Shown piece after piece: positions 54,536-64,000 of a stretch of DNA of 64,000 nt; position 1 is the first letter of the stretch; each line of letters opens with the position of its first letter. The notes under the pieces are model-generated. The model did not search any database. It was given only the letters and a program-made list of their open reading frames with translations, and was not told the origin of the DNA. The position numbers and the translations under genes were made by a program. Source of the DNA: Haematococcus lacustris (taxonomy: Eukaryota; Chlorophyta; Chlorophyceae; Chlamydomonadales; Haematococcaceae); assembly GCA_030144725.1 (NCBI GenBank), contig JASKMD010000026.1, positions 6,317,838-6,381,837 on the forward strand, given 5' to 3'.

Positions 54536-55509
54536 TAGACAAGCAAGCCAAAAAATGCCCATTTTTCGGACGGACCTAACTGACTCTATACACCGCTTCA
54601 CGATGTAAGATTTGCACGCCTTGCCGCAGCGCCGTACAACTTAGCATCGGCTCAGAGGAACAGGCCTACGGTGATCGGCTGGTCCGCGACCCCGTCCAAT
54701 GTTCGATGGCTCCGACTAGCACGCAATGTCAGAAGCACTCCATCTCTCTGGTTATGCGCCCTGGAGTAGGTGTGCTGTCGCGGCGATGTCCGGGTGCCTC
54801 CTGGGTGTCGAGCTCTGTGAGCTGCATGCTGCTTGCTAGGGGCTTGTCTCATGGCCGGGTTGAGGGGGTACGCCACGAGGCTTTGGACATGAAATTTCGT
54901 CAGCAGCTAGATGTACCACACACTCACATCCTGGCGCTGAGTTGACCCTAACATGCATTAGCTCGGTCTATGGCGAGGGTGGTGAGGGACACACTGCCAG
55001 AAGCCTCAATTGTATGCCAAACGTCCCAAATGCCTTGCAATGAATACGGGGGAACTGCATCAAGTATGTCCATCGATAACATAGATATGCCTGCAAACTG
55101 ATGCGTGTGCTAGTAGTAATCAGATAAACTTGAAAAACAGCTAAGATTCGGCCATGCCAGGGGCCTTTTCCCCGAACTGAAGTCGTTTCAGCCCGCCATA
55201 ATTATGATAACAGTAGCGACGACCCTACTCCTGCCGTCGGAGTCGGCGATGTACCTTTCGGTCGATGCTAACCGCACTTGAAGCATTTTAAGCTATGCCC
55301 CATCGCTCGAAGCAAAGCCTTGCTGGGTCCGCGCGTATGGCCGAGCGTTTACACTCGCAGAAAAGATCGCATTATAGGTGCCACCTAAGGGTACTTTTTT
55401 TTTGATGGAAGGCTGCAGTTGCTCATAAGCAAGCCAACGCTGTTGAAAAAAAAAATCAACTCCAAGTGGCTGGCGAGATTCGAGCGTTGGCCTGTCGTGC
55501 CGTTTTGAG
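54536..55509. other. No gene recognised
   Basis: Ordinary-looking unique sequence without a supported exon. Poly-T and poly-A runs lie at 55394-55401 and 55445-55454. Confidence 0.4.
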
Positions 55510-55615
55510 AGGCAACCAGTACTGGTTGAGGTCCAGTACTGGTTGCTAACCAGTACTGGACCTCAACCAGTACTGGTTGGCATCCAGTACTGGTTGCCAT
55601 CCAGTACTGGTTGTC
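55510..55615. repeat. AACCAGTACTGGTT mini-array
   Basis: Six palindromes of the second family. The full 14-mer AACCAGTACTGGTT occurs here with spacers GAGGT, GC, GGCAT and GCCAT. Two neighbouring units (GGTTGAGGTCCAGTACTGG and CCAGTACTGGACCTCAACC) form a larger inverted repeat around GTTGCTAAC. Confidence 0.92.
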
Positions 55616-56287
55616 AGCTTTGGCAGAGTTAGGGCATGGAGATATCAAAGTTTCCGCGTATCACATTCAAGCCTTCCCATATGTAATACTTGCATCGCTG
55701 GTCTTTCGCTGGAAGCTCCCCAACGGCTGTCTACGTCGATGTGCGATGTGCGATGTCCAGTGGATGTGCGCTACAATGTGCGCTTGTGATGGGTTGACAA
55801 CTCTCCATACTGCCAAGTCTTTTGGATGTGCGATGTCCAGTCGATGTGCGCTATCATGTGCGCTTGTAAAGGGTTAACATCACTCTATAATGTCAAGTCC
55901 TATGGATGAAGCGAGGAATGCTTACAGTAAAGTGGATGATAGCCGAAGGGTTAGGGCTAAGGCTCGAGTACAGGGCTGGAGCCTAGGTTAGGTACAATAT
56001 AGGCACAGATTACAACAAGAGGACAACACGCTATAACACATTGCATGTGCTATCACTCACTAAGCAATGTCATTGAGATTACTATGTACGTGTGTTTGTT
56101 ACCACTATCACTACCACTATCACTATACCATTAAACAGTACACAGCTTCGCACGCTATGCAACATGCAATGTATCATTTACCAAGACACTCCATCCGTCC
56201 TCTATCTCACTCCCTTATAATGCAAGACGACCTCAATGTAATGAAGGTAGTCGTTTAAGCTCCAGCCCCTGCACTGAACGTTGCACG
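55616..56287. other. No gene recognised
   Basis: A ~45-bp direct duplication (GGATGTGCGATGTCCAGT.GATGTGCGCTA...) lies at about 55754-55793 and 55823-55867. A CACTATCACTAC microsatellite lies at 56100-56128. Confidence 0.4.
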
Positions 56288-58150
56288 AACCAGCACAGGT
56301 TGCAGGAACCAGTACTGGTCACTCGAACCAGTACTGGTCACTCAAACCAGTACTGGTCGCACCAACCAGTACTGGTCCATGAACCAGTACTGGTCACTCG
56401 AACCAGTACTGGTCACTCGAACCAGTACTGGTCGCACCAACCAGTACTGGTCCACGAACCAGTACTGGTCCACGAACCAGTACTGGTCACTCGAACCAGT
56501 ACTGGTCGCACGAACCAGTACTGGTCGCACCAACCAGTACTGGTCCACGAACCAGTACTGGTCACTCGAACCAGTACTGGTCACTCGAACCAGTACTGGT
56601 CGCACCAACCAGTACTGGTCCACGAACCAGTACTGGTCCACGAACCAGTACTGGTCACTCGAACCAGTACTGGTCGCACGAACCAGTACTGGTCGCACCA
56701 ACCAGTACTGGTCCACGAACCAGTACTGGTCACTCGAACCAGTACTGGTCACTCGAACCAGTACTGGTCACTCGAACCAGTACTGGTCGCACCAACCAGT
56801 ACTGGTCCACAAACCAGTACTGGTCCACGAACCAGTACTGGTCACTCGAACCAGTACTGGTCGCACGAACCAGTACTGGTCGCACCAACCAGTACTGGTC
56901 CACGAACCAGTACTGGTCACTCGAACCAGTACTGGTCACTCGAACCAGTACTGGTCGCACCAACCAGTACTGGTCCACCAACCAGTACTGGTCCACGAAC
57001 CAGTACTGGTCACTCGAACCAGTACTGGTCACTCGAACCAGTACTGGTCGCACCAACCAGTACTGGTCCACGAACCAGTACTGGTCACTCGAACCAGTAC
57101 TGGTCACTCGAACCAGTACTGGTCACTCGAACCAGTACTGGTCGCACCAACCAGTACTGGTCCACGAACCAGTACTGGTCCACGAACCAGTACTGGTCAC
57201 TCGAACCAGTACTGGTCGCACGAACCAGTACTGGTCGCACCAACCAGTACTGGTCCACGAACCAGTACTGGTCACTCGAACCAGTACTGGTCACTCGAAG
57301 CAGTACTGGTCGCACCAACCAGTACTGGTCCACGAACCAGTACTGGTCCACGAACCAGTACTGGTCACTCGAACCAGTACTGGTCACTCGAACCAGTACT
57401 GGTCGCACCAACCAGTACTGGTCCACGAACCAGTACTGGTCACTCGAACCAGTACTGGTCACTCGAACTAGTACTGGTCACTCGAACCAGTACTGGTCGC
57501 ACCAACCAGTACTGGTCCACGAACCAGTACTGGTCCACGAACCAGTACTGGTCACTCGAACCAGTACTGGTCGCACGAACCAGTACTGGTCGCACCAACC
57601 AGTACTGGTCCACGAACCAGTACTGGTCAACGAACCAGTACTGGTCACTCGAACCAGTACTGGTCACTCGAACCAGTACTGGTCGCACCAACCAGTACTG
57701 GTCCACGAACCAGTACTGGTCACTCGAACCAGTACTGGTCACTCGAACCAGTACTGGTCACTCGAACCAGTACTGGTCGCACCAACCAGTACTGGTCCAC
57801 GAACCAGTACTGGTCCACGAACCAGTACTGGTCACTCGAACCAGTACTGGTCGCACGAACCAGTACTGGTCGCACCAACCAGTACTGGTCCACGAACCAG
57901 TACTGGTCCACGAACCAGTACTGGTCACTCGAACCAGTACTGGTCACTCGAACCAGTACTGGTCGCACCAACCAGTACTGGTCCACGAACCAGTACTGGT
58001 CCACGAACCAGAACTGGTCAACGAATCAGTACTGGTCACTCGAACCAGTACTGGTCACTCGAACCAGTACTGGTCACTCGAACCAGTACTGGTCGCACCA
58101 ACCAGTACTGGTCGCACGAACCAGTACTGGTCCACGAACCAGTATTGGTC
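56288..58150. repeat. ACCAGTACTGGT satellite with ~355-bp higher-order period
   Basis: About 98 units of 18-19 bp. The palindrome ACCAGTACTGGT is followed by one of a few spacers: CACTCGA, CGCACCA, CGCACGA, CCACGA. Spacer order repeats with offsets of 355, 355 and then 280 bp. Only a handful of palindromes are altered (near 57300, 57468, 58009, 58026, 58142). A CAG block (58154-58186) follows at once. Confidence 0.96.
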
Positions 58151-60404
58151 CAGCAGCAGCATCAGCAGCAGCAGCAGCAGGGGAGCAGGGGTGGTTGGGA
58201 TGGAGTGGCACTTGCCTGGCAAGGTGTGCAGAGGGGGCACGCTATGGTACTCTTTTCGCGCTCCTACTGCATGCAAACAAGAGCAACATCACTCACCGCA
58301 CAGCGACCGGCCCGCTAAGGCTACGGTGCAGCATCAACATTGTGGTGTGTGGATGGGCATGGCTGGCGGTTTGGGTGTAGATGGCATGGCTCAAGGCTGC
58401 CTGACATAGCTGTGGCTGCAGGTTGCAGGCGGCGGGGGGAGGAGCGGGTACAAGGAGTGGGTCTTAATGTGCTTGCTGGAGTACAAGGAGTTGTGCCCCA
58501 GTCGATGGGGGCAGGGGGCTGGGGGCAGGGGGGTAGGGGGGGCAGGGGGGCAGGGGGATGGGGATGGGGGTAGCGTGCCGATGAACTGGAAGGAGGTGGT
58601 TGTATATGGGAAAGGAAAGAGGAGGGGAAAGGCCCATCAGACCTGCAGCCAAGCGAGTGGAGAGAGACGTGAGCAAGGGTGGAACGGGTTGTCAGATGTA
58701 GCAGAAGCAGCAACAACAACACTCACCACACAGCGACTGACCCCTGCCTGCTAAGGCTACGGTGCAGCTACAGCTTGTGGTGTGTGGATGGGCATGGCTG
58801 GAGGTGTGATGTGTAGATGGGCATGGCTCCAGGCTGCCGTACACAGCTGTGGCTCCAGGTGACTATGACGGTGTAGTTGGAGGTGGTGGTCTGCGGGACT
58901 GGGCTGGGCGGGGGTAGGGGTGGGGCGGGGGGCGGGGGCAGGGGAGGGGGAGGGGGAAATGTGTTGATGGATGGTGTATCGGGAATAGGGAAGGGGAGGG
59001 GAGTTGCCCATCAGACCTGCAACCAAGGGGCGTGCACGTGAGGTAGGGAGATCAGGCTAGGCACTGAGTGTCAGCCACTTACCGGTAGCCACCAGCAACC
59101 ACTCAATAGCAGTGAGCATAATTCGAAAGGGTGAGGACGAAGAGGGGGGTGGGGGAGCTTGTGTGTGGGGGGTGGGTGGGGAAGGTGGTGGTAGTGATGC
59201 CAAGGTGCCAAGGAAGGTCTGTGTTCGCTGCACACTGTGTTCGCTGCAGGGCTGATGGTAAATCGTAATACCCAACCCTTCCCTTTCTCTTCCCCCCATC
59301 CCCCACCCCACCCCACCCCACCCTCCTACTCCCCCCTCCTTTCCTACTTCCCCCCTCCCCCTCGCCTTGTACCCCCTGACATCACAGCCATCTGCCATCC
59401 CTTCCCTACCCTTCCCATCAGCCAAGAGCATACCTTCACCAACATACCTTGGCACCGTGGCATCACTACCACCCCCTTCCCACCCCCCTCCACACACAAG
59501 CTCCCTCTTCCCCCTTCTTCCCTACCCTTTCGCTCCCTGGTTGCTGGTGGCTACCGGTAAGTGGCCAACACGCAGCGCCCAACCTGATCTCCCTACCTCA
59601 CGTGCATGCCCCCTGGCTGCAGGTCTGATGGGCAACTCCCTTCCCCTTCCCTTTCCCCGATACACAATCCATCAACACATTCCCCCCTCCCCCGCCCCTG
59701 CCCCCGACCTTGTCCCCCCCCTACCCTTGCCCCCGCTCCCTCCCCTGCCCCTACCCCCGCCCAGCCTTCCTTTCCCTTACACAACCACCCCCTCCCAGTT
59801 CATCGACACGCTTCCCCCATCCTTGCCCCCGCCCCCGCCCCCGCTCCCGCTCCTCCCCCCGCCCACACACAAGCTCCCCCTTTCGCTCCTTGCTCCCTGC
59901 CCCTCCCCTTCTCTATCCCCCGTATACAGATCATCAACACTATTGCCCTCCCTTGTCCCTACCCCCGTCCCCGCCTAGCCCAGCCCCCCGACCACCACCT
60001 CCAACTACACCATCACACTCACCTGGAGATACAGCTGTGTACCCCACCACTGCTCCCCTCCCCACCCCCTACCCTCCCCATTGCAACCCTCGCTCCCTCC
60101 CACCCTCCTCCCACGCTGCATTGCCCCCTCTCACATGAGGGGTGGCAAGGAGCAGCAACCCTCCCCAACCAGGCAGCAAGTGCGAAAGGCGAGAGGCAAG
60201 TAATGAGCAGCATGCAGGCAGTAGGTCTCTCCACTCTGCTGCCGGCGCCACTCAATAGCGTGCTCTTGCTGCTGCTAATGTGCTTGCTGATCCAAACCTA
60301 GCTCTTGCCTGCTTTCAGTGAGAGCATGAAACGTGTACCGTGGCCCCTCTGCCCGCATTGCTAGGTGAGTGCCACTCCACCCCAACCAACCCTGCCCACA
60401 CCAA
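58151..60404. other. CAG tract, CT/GA-rich DNA and a large inverted repeat
   Basis: 58154-58186 is a CAG-rich tract. From about 58935 to 59215 and 59425 to 59705 the sequence forms a large inverted repeat (~280-bp arms, ~210-bp loop; for example GTTGCCCATCAGACCTGCA against TGCAGGTCTGATGGGCAAC). Related CT-rich sequence occurs at 39.3 kb. Splice-like GGTAAGTGG and GGCTGCAGG occur in the arms, but no coding exon is convincing. Confidence 0.6.
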
Positions 60405-60607
60405 CCCGCCCCTGCTGCTGCTCCTACTGCTGCCCCCCTGCCCCCCTGCTGCTGATGCTGCCCCCCTGCCCCTCAGCTGCTGCTGCTGCCCCCCCGCCCC
60501 CAGCTGCTGCTGCTGCGCCCCTGCTGCTGCTGCTGCTGCAGCCCCCCTGACCCCCTGCTGCTGCAGCCCCCCTGACCCCCTGCTGATGCAGCCCCCCTGA
60601 CCCCCTA

Positions 60608-60638
<31 letters not shown>

Positions 60639-60661
60639 CCCCCCACTGCTGCTGCTGCCCC

Positions 60662-60706
<45 letters not shown>

Positions 60707-60905
60707 CCCTTACTGCTGTTGCTGCCCCCCTACTGCTGTTGCTGCCCCCCTACTGCTGCTGCTACTGCTGCTGCCCCCCTACCACCTTGCCCCCCGGCTG
60801 CTGCTGCTGCTGCTGCTGTAACCCTGCTGCTGAATGGGGGGGCACCAGCGCTGGTTGCGCCCACTATTTGCTGCCTACTGTCTGCTGCTGCAGCCCCCCT
60901 GCCCC
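60405..60905. repeat. CTG / CCCCCTG block before the satellite
   Basis: CTG runs are separated by CCCCC, with CTGATGCAGCCCCCCTGACC variants, ending 20 bases before the first palindrome at 60925. Same composition as the blocks at 39.7 and 62.2 kb. Confidence 0.93.
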
Positions 60906-60924
60906 CCTGCTGTTACTGACCTAG

Positions 60925-61735
60925 CCAGTACTGGTCACAGCCAGCCAGCCAGTACTGGTCACAGCCAGCCAGCCAGTACTGGTCAGCCAGCCAGTACTGG
61001 TCACAGCCAGCCAGCCAGTACTGGTCAGCCAACCAGTACTGGTCACAGCCAGCCAGCCAGTACTGGTCAGCCAACCAGTACTGGTCACAGCCAGCCAGCC
61101 AGTACTGGTCAGCCAGCCAGTACTGGTCACAGCCAGCCAGCCAGTACTGGTCACAGCCAGCCAGTACTGGTCACAGCCAGCCAGCCAGTACTGGTCAGCC
61201 AGCCAGTACTGGTCACAGCCAGCCAGCCAGTACTGGTCAGCCAGCCAGTACTGGTTACAGCCAGCCAGCCAGTACTGGTCAGCCAGCCAGTACTGGTCAC
61301 AGCCAGCCAGCCAGTACTGGTCACAGCCAGCCAGCCAGTACTGGTCACAGCCAGCCAGCCAGTACTGGTCAGCCAGCCAGTACTGGTCACAGCCAGCCAG
61401 CCAGTACTGGTCAGCCAACCAGTACTGGTCACAGCCAGCCAGCCAGTACTGGTCACAGCCAGCCAGCCAGTACTGGTCACAGCCAGCCAGTACAGGTCAC
61501 AGCCAGCTAGTACTGGTCACAGCCAGCTAGTACTGGTCACAGCCAGCTAGTACTGGTCACAGCCAGCCAGCCAGTACTGGTCACAGCCAGCCAGTACTGG
61601 TCACAGCTTGCCAGCCAGTACTGGTCAGCCAGCCAGTACTGGTCACAGCCAGCCAGCCAGTACTGGTCAGCCTGGTTGTTAGTCAGTGTTGGTTGCCAGC
61701 CAGTGCTGGTTGCCAGCCAGTGTTGGTTGCCAGCC
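60925..61735. repeat. CCAGTACTGG satellite with CAGCCAG spacers
   Basis: CCAGTACTGGTCA then CAGCCAGCCAG or GCCAGCCAG spacers, periods mainly 24 and 18 bp. The right end decays into GTTGGTTGCCAGCCAGTGCT degenerate units. Palindromes are mostly intact; CTAGTACTGG appears three times in a row near 61507-61555. Confidence 0.95.
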
Positions 61736-62238
61736 ATTGCTGTGTGTTATGCCAGCCAGTAATGTGTGTCATGCATTGTAGTCATTGAGTACAGTAGAGC
61801 ATTGCATGTAAGATGACTCTGTGTCACTTTGCAGGGGCTGGAGCATGGACGAGTACCTTCATTACATCAAGGTCGTTGGTCCCTACTTATGAGAGGACAT
61901 TGATTTAGGACAACCAGCACATGAGATTGTGGAGGGTGTTAGTTGACGCTACATAGCTTGATGGTTGTGTGGCGCTGTGTGCTATGTAACATTGTGATAA
62001 CCAGGAGTGGGTCATAGCATGTGCATGTGGCTATAGAGTGTTGTCCTCATGGTGATATGTACTCAGTATACCTTGCAACATCTGCAGCTCAGTATCACGT
62101 GTAAGTACATCCAACGGCTCTAGCCCAACGTGTAATAATCTCCAGCTTGGTAACCGTTTCCGAGCAAGCCCCTTCCTTCAGCCCTTTACCCAGCCCTTCA
62201 GCACTTAAGGGGGTCACACAGCTACCCCATCCCTCTCG
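61736..62238. other. No gene recognised
   Basis: Unique sequence between two repeat blocks. A possible exon-like AG acceptor near 61833 (TTTGCAGGGGCTGGAGCATG) has no partner. Confidence 0.4.
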
Positions 62239-62638
62239 TTGCTGCTGCCCCCCTGCCCCCCTGCTGCTGTTGCTGCTGCCCCCCTGCTACTGCTGCTGCT
62301 GCCCCCCTTCCCCCCTGCTGTTGCTGCCGCTGCTGGCCCCCCCTCCCCCCTGCTGCTGCTGCTGATGCTGCCCTCCTGCCCCCCTGCTGCTGCTGCTGCT
62401 CCCCTTCCCCCCTGCTGCTGCTGCCGCTGCTGCCCCCCTGCCCCCCTGCTGCTGCTGCTGCTGGCCCCCTGCCCCCTGCTGTTGCTGCCGCTGCTGGCCC
62501 CCCCTCCCCCCTGCTGCTGCTGCTGATGCTGCCCTCCTGCCCCCCTGCTGCTGCTGCTGCTCCCCTTCCCCCCTGCTGCTGCTGCTGCTGCTGCCCCCCT
62601 GCCCCCCTGCTGCTGCTGCTGCTGGCCCCCTGCCCCAA
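62239..62638. repeat. CTG / CCCCCTG block before the last satellite
   Basis: The same composition as 39668-40290 and 60405-60905, with an internal ~190-bp duplication (62320-62450 and 62495-62630). Confidence 0.93.
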
Positions 62639-62652
62639 GCTCCTGCGGCCAG

Positions 62653-63784
62653 CCAGTACTGGTTGGGGGCCAGCCAGTACTGGTTGGGGGCCAGCCAGTA
62701 CTGGTTGGGGGTCAGCCAGTACTGGTTGGGTGTGAACCAGTACTGGTTGGGGGAGGACCAGTACTGGTTGGGTGTGAACCAGTACTGGTTGGCTGACCAG
62801 TACTGGTTGGGGGTGGACCAGTACTGGTTAGGGGAGGACCAGTACTGGTTGGGGGTGGACCAGTACTGGTTGGGGGTGGACCAGTACTGGTTGGGGGTGG
62901 ACCAGTACTGGTTGGGGGTGGACCAGTACTGGTTGGGGGTGGACCAGTACTGGTTGGGTGTGGACCAGTACTGGTTGGGGGGTGGACCAGTACTGGTTGG
63001 GTGTGGACCTGTACTGGTTGGGTGTGGACCAGTACTGGTTGGGGGGTGGACCAGTACTGGTTGGGGGTGGACCAGTACTGGTTGGGGGTGGACCAGTACT
63101 GGTTGGGGGGTGGACCAGTACTGGTTGGGGGTGAACCAGTACTGGTTGGGGGTGAACCAGTACTGGTTGGGGGTGGACCAGTACTGGTTGGGGGTGGACC
63201 AGTACTGGTTGGATGTGAACCAGTACTGGTTGGGGGGTGGACCAGTACTGGTTGGGGGTGAACCAGTACTGGTTGGGGGTGAACCAGTACTGGTTGGGGG
63301 TGAACCAGTACTGGTTGGGGGTGAACCAGTACTGGGGGGGGGGTGAACCAGTACTGGTTGGGGGTGAACCAGTACTGGTTGGGGGTGGACCAGTACTGGT
63401 TGGGGGTGGACCAGTACTGGTTGGGGGTGGACCAGTACTGGTTGGGGGTGGACCAGTACTGGTTGGGGGGTGGACCAGTACTGGTTGGGGGTGAACCAGT
63501 ACTGGTTGGGGGTGGACCAGTACTGGTTGGGGGTGGACCAGTACTGGTTGGGGGGTGGACCAGTACTGGTTGGGGGTGAACCAGTACTGGTTGGGGGTGA
63601 ACCAGTACTGGTTGGGGGTGAACCAGTACTGGTTGGGGGTGAACCAGTACTGGTTGGGGGTGAACCAGTACTGGTTGGGGGTGAACCAGTACTGGGGGGG
63701 GGGGTGAACCAGTACTGGTTGGGGGTGGAGCAGTACTGGTTGGGGGTGGACCAGTACTGGTTGGGGGTGGACCAGTACTGGTTT
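62653..63784. repeat. ACCAGTACTGGTT satellite, 21-22-bp units
   Basis: About 52 units of ACCAGTACTGGTT followed by GGGGGTGG, GGGGGTGA, GGGTGTGG or GGGGGGTGG. Two units have lost the right arm (CAGTACTGGGGGGG near 63332 and 63690). A larger block (roughly 63040-63345 against 63420-63700) is duplicated with the same order of variants. Confidence 0.95.
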
Positions 63785-64000
63785 TCTCGTATCTCCTCAG
63801 CCCGATTTTTCCTCGATTTTAGGTTTACACCCCCATTCTTAGAACCGCTAAAAAATAAAATCTATCAAGCCACTTTGTCAAACAAATCAACTTTTCTCAT
63901 GAACTTTTCTGCGAGTGGCCAAGGTCTGCCAGGAAACTGCCCTAAATACGACAGTCACACTTGTACACTCTCTTGACTAGCCACTGGATATTACGCCCTA
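63785..64000. other. Leader-like sequence flanking the last satellite
   Basis: 63785-63852, read in reverse, has AAGA..GGGGGT..AAAC.TAAAAT.CG...GGAGATACG leading into CAGTACTG. This is the same order as the leader at 35.3 kb (AAGATCGGGGGTTGAAAC ... GGTGAGATACGG). The rest to the window end shows no recognised feature. Confidence 0.6.

Noticed and set aside
56300..58409. 670-codon frames of TSTGPR/NQYWS repeats
   Set aside because: By-product of 18/19-bp palindromic units. Several frames on both strands stay open and no start or splice context supports them.

Overview
The window looks like a repeat-rich, GC-rich nuclear region of a green alga, most probably a chlamydomonadalean/volvocine species. 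The reasons are many short exons with GT-AG introns, introns packed with CTG/CAG and CT tracts, Ser-Pro-rich extracellular proteins of volvocine type, Fanzor (eukaryotic TnpB-like) sequences, and Copia and APE-type LINE retroelements in one segment. No rRNA, tRNA, CRISPR array or telomere repeat was recognised. The species assignment is inference.

Layout. 2.3-6.6 kb: an ankyrin-repeat gene (-). 6.7-7.5 kb: an internally deleted Fanzor relic (+). 7.7-10.9 kb: a coiled-coil ORF and a 5'-truncated LINE. 12.4-14.4 kb: a CAP/PR-1-domain gene with a long SPPPP tract (-). 15.0-25.6 kb: a Fanzor gene (-) broken by a Copia element, a hAT-like MITE (8-bp target duplication) and a perfect 1,700-bp TCAGG array in one intron. 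25.7-29.0 kb: a second copy of the segment found at 14.6-15.06 kb, split by two oppositely oriented TIR elements, each with its own 7-bp target duplication. 29.6-35.1 kb: a near-complete two-ORF LINE with a broken ORF2. 35.3-41.6 kb: palindromic satellites. 43.1-44.9 kb: a Membrin/Bos1-type Golgi SNARE gene (-). 47.7-51.9 kb: an expansin-like secreted protein gene (+), reconstructed over nine exons. 54.3-64.0 kb: more palindromic satellites and CT/CTG-rich blocks.

The most unusual content is a superfamily of palindromic satellites. Two families, CTACAGTACTGTAG (35-42 and 54 kb) and AACCAGTACTGGTT (55-64 kb), share the octamer CAGTACTG and have different but self-complementary arms. Spacers of a few bases vary while the palindrome stays nearly invariant. 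Four arrays abut CTG/CAG blocks, and a similar roughly 65-bp AT-richer leader abuts both families.

The host genes (ankyrin protein, CAP protein, Membrin, expansin-like protein) are not an operon and show no common pathway, except that the CAP and expansin-like proteins both have features of volvocine extracellular-matrix proteins. The rest is a nested mobile-element landscape whose order of insertion can partly be read from target duplications.
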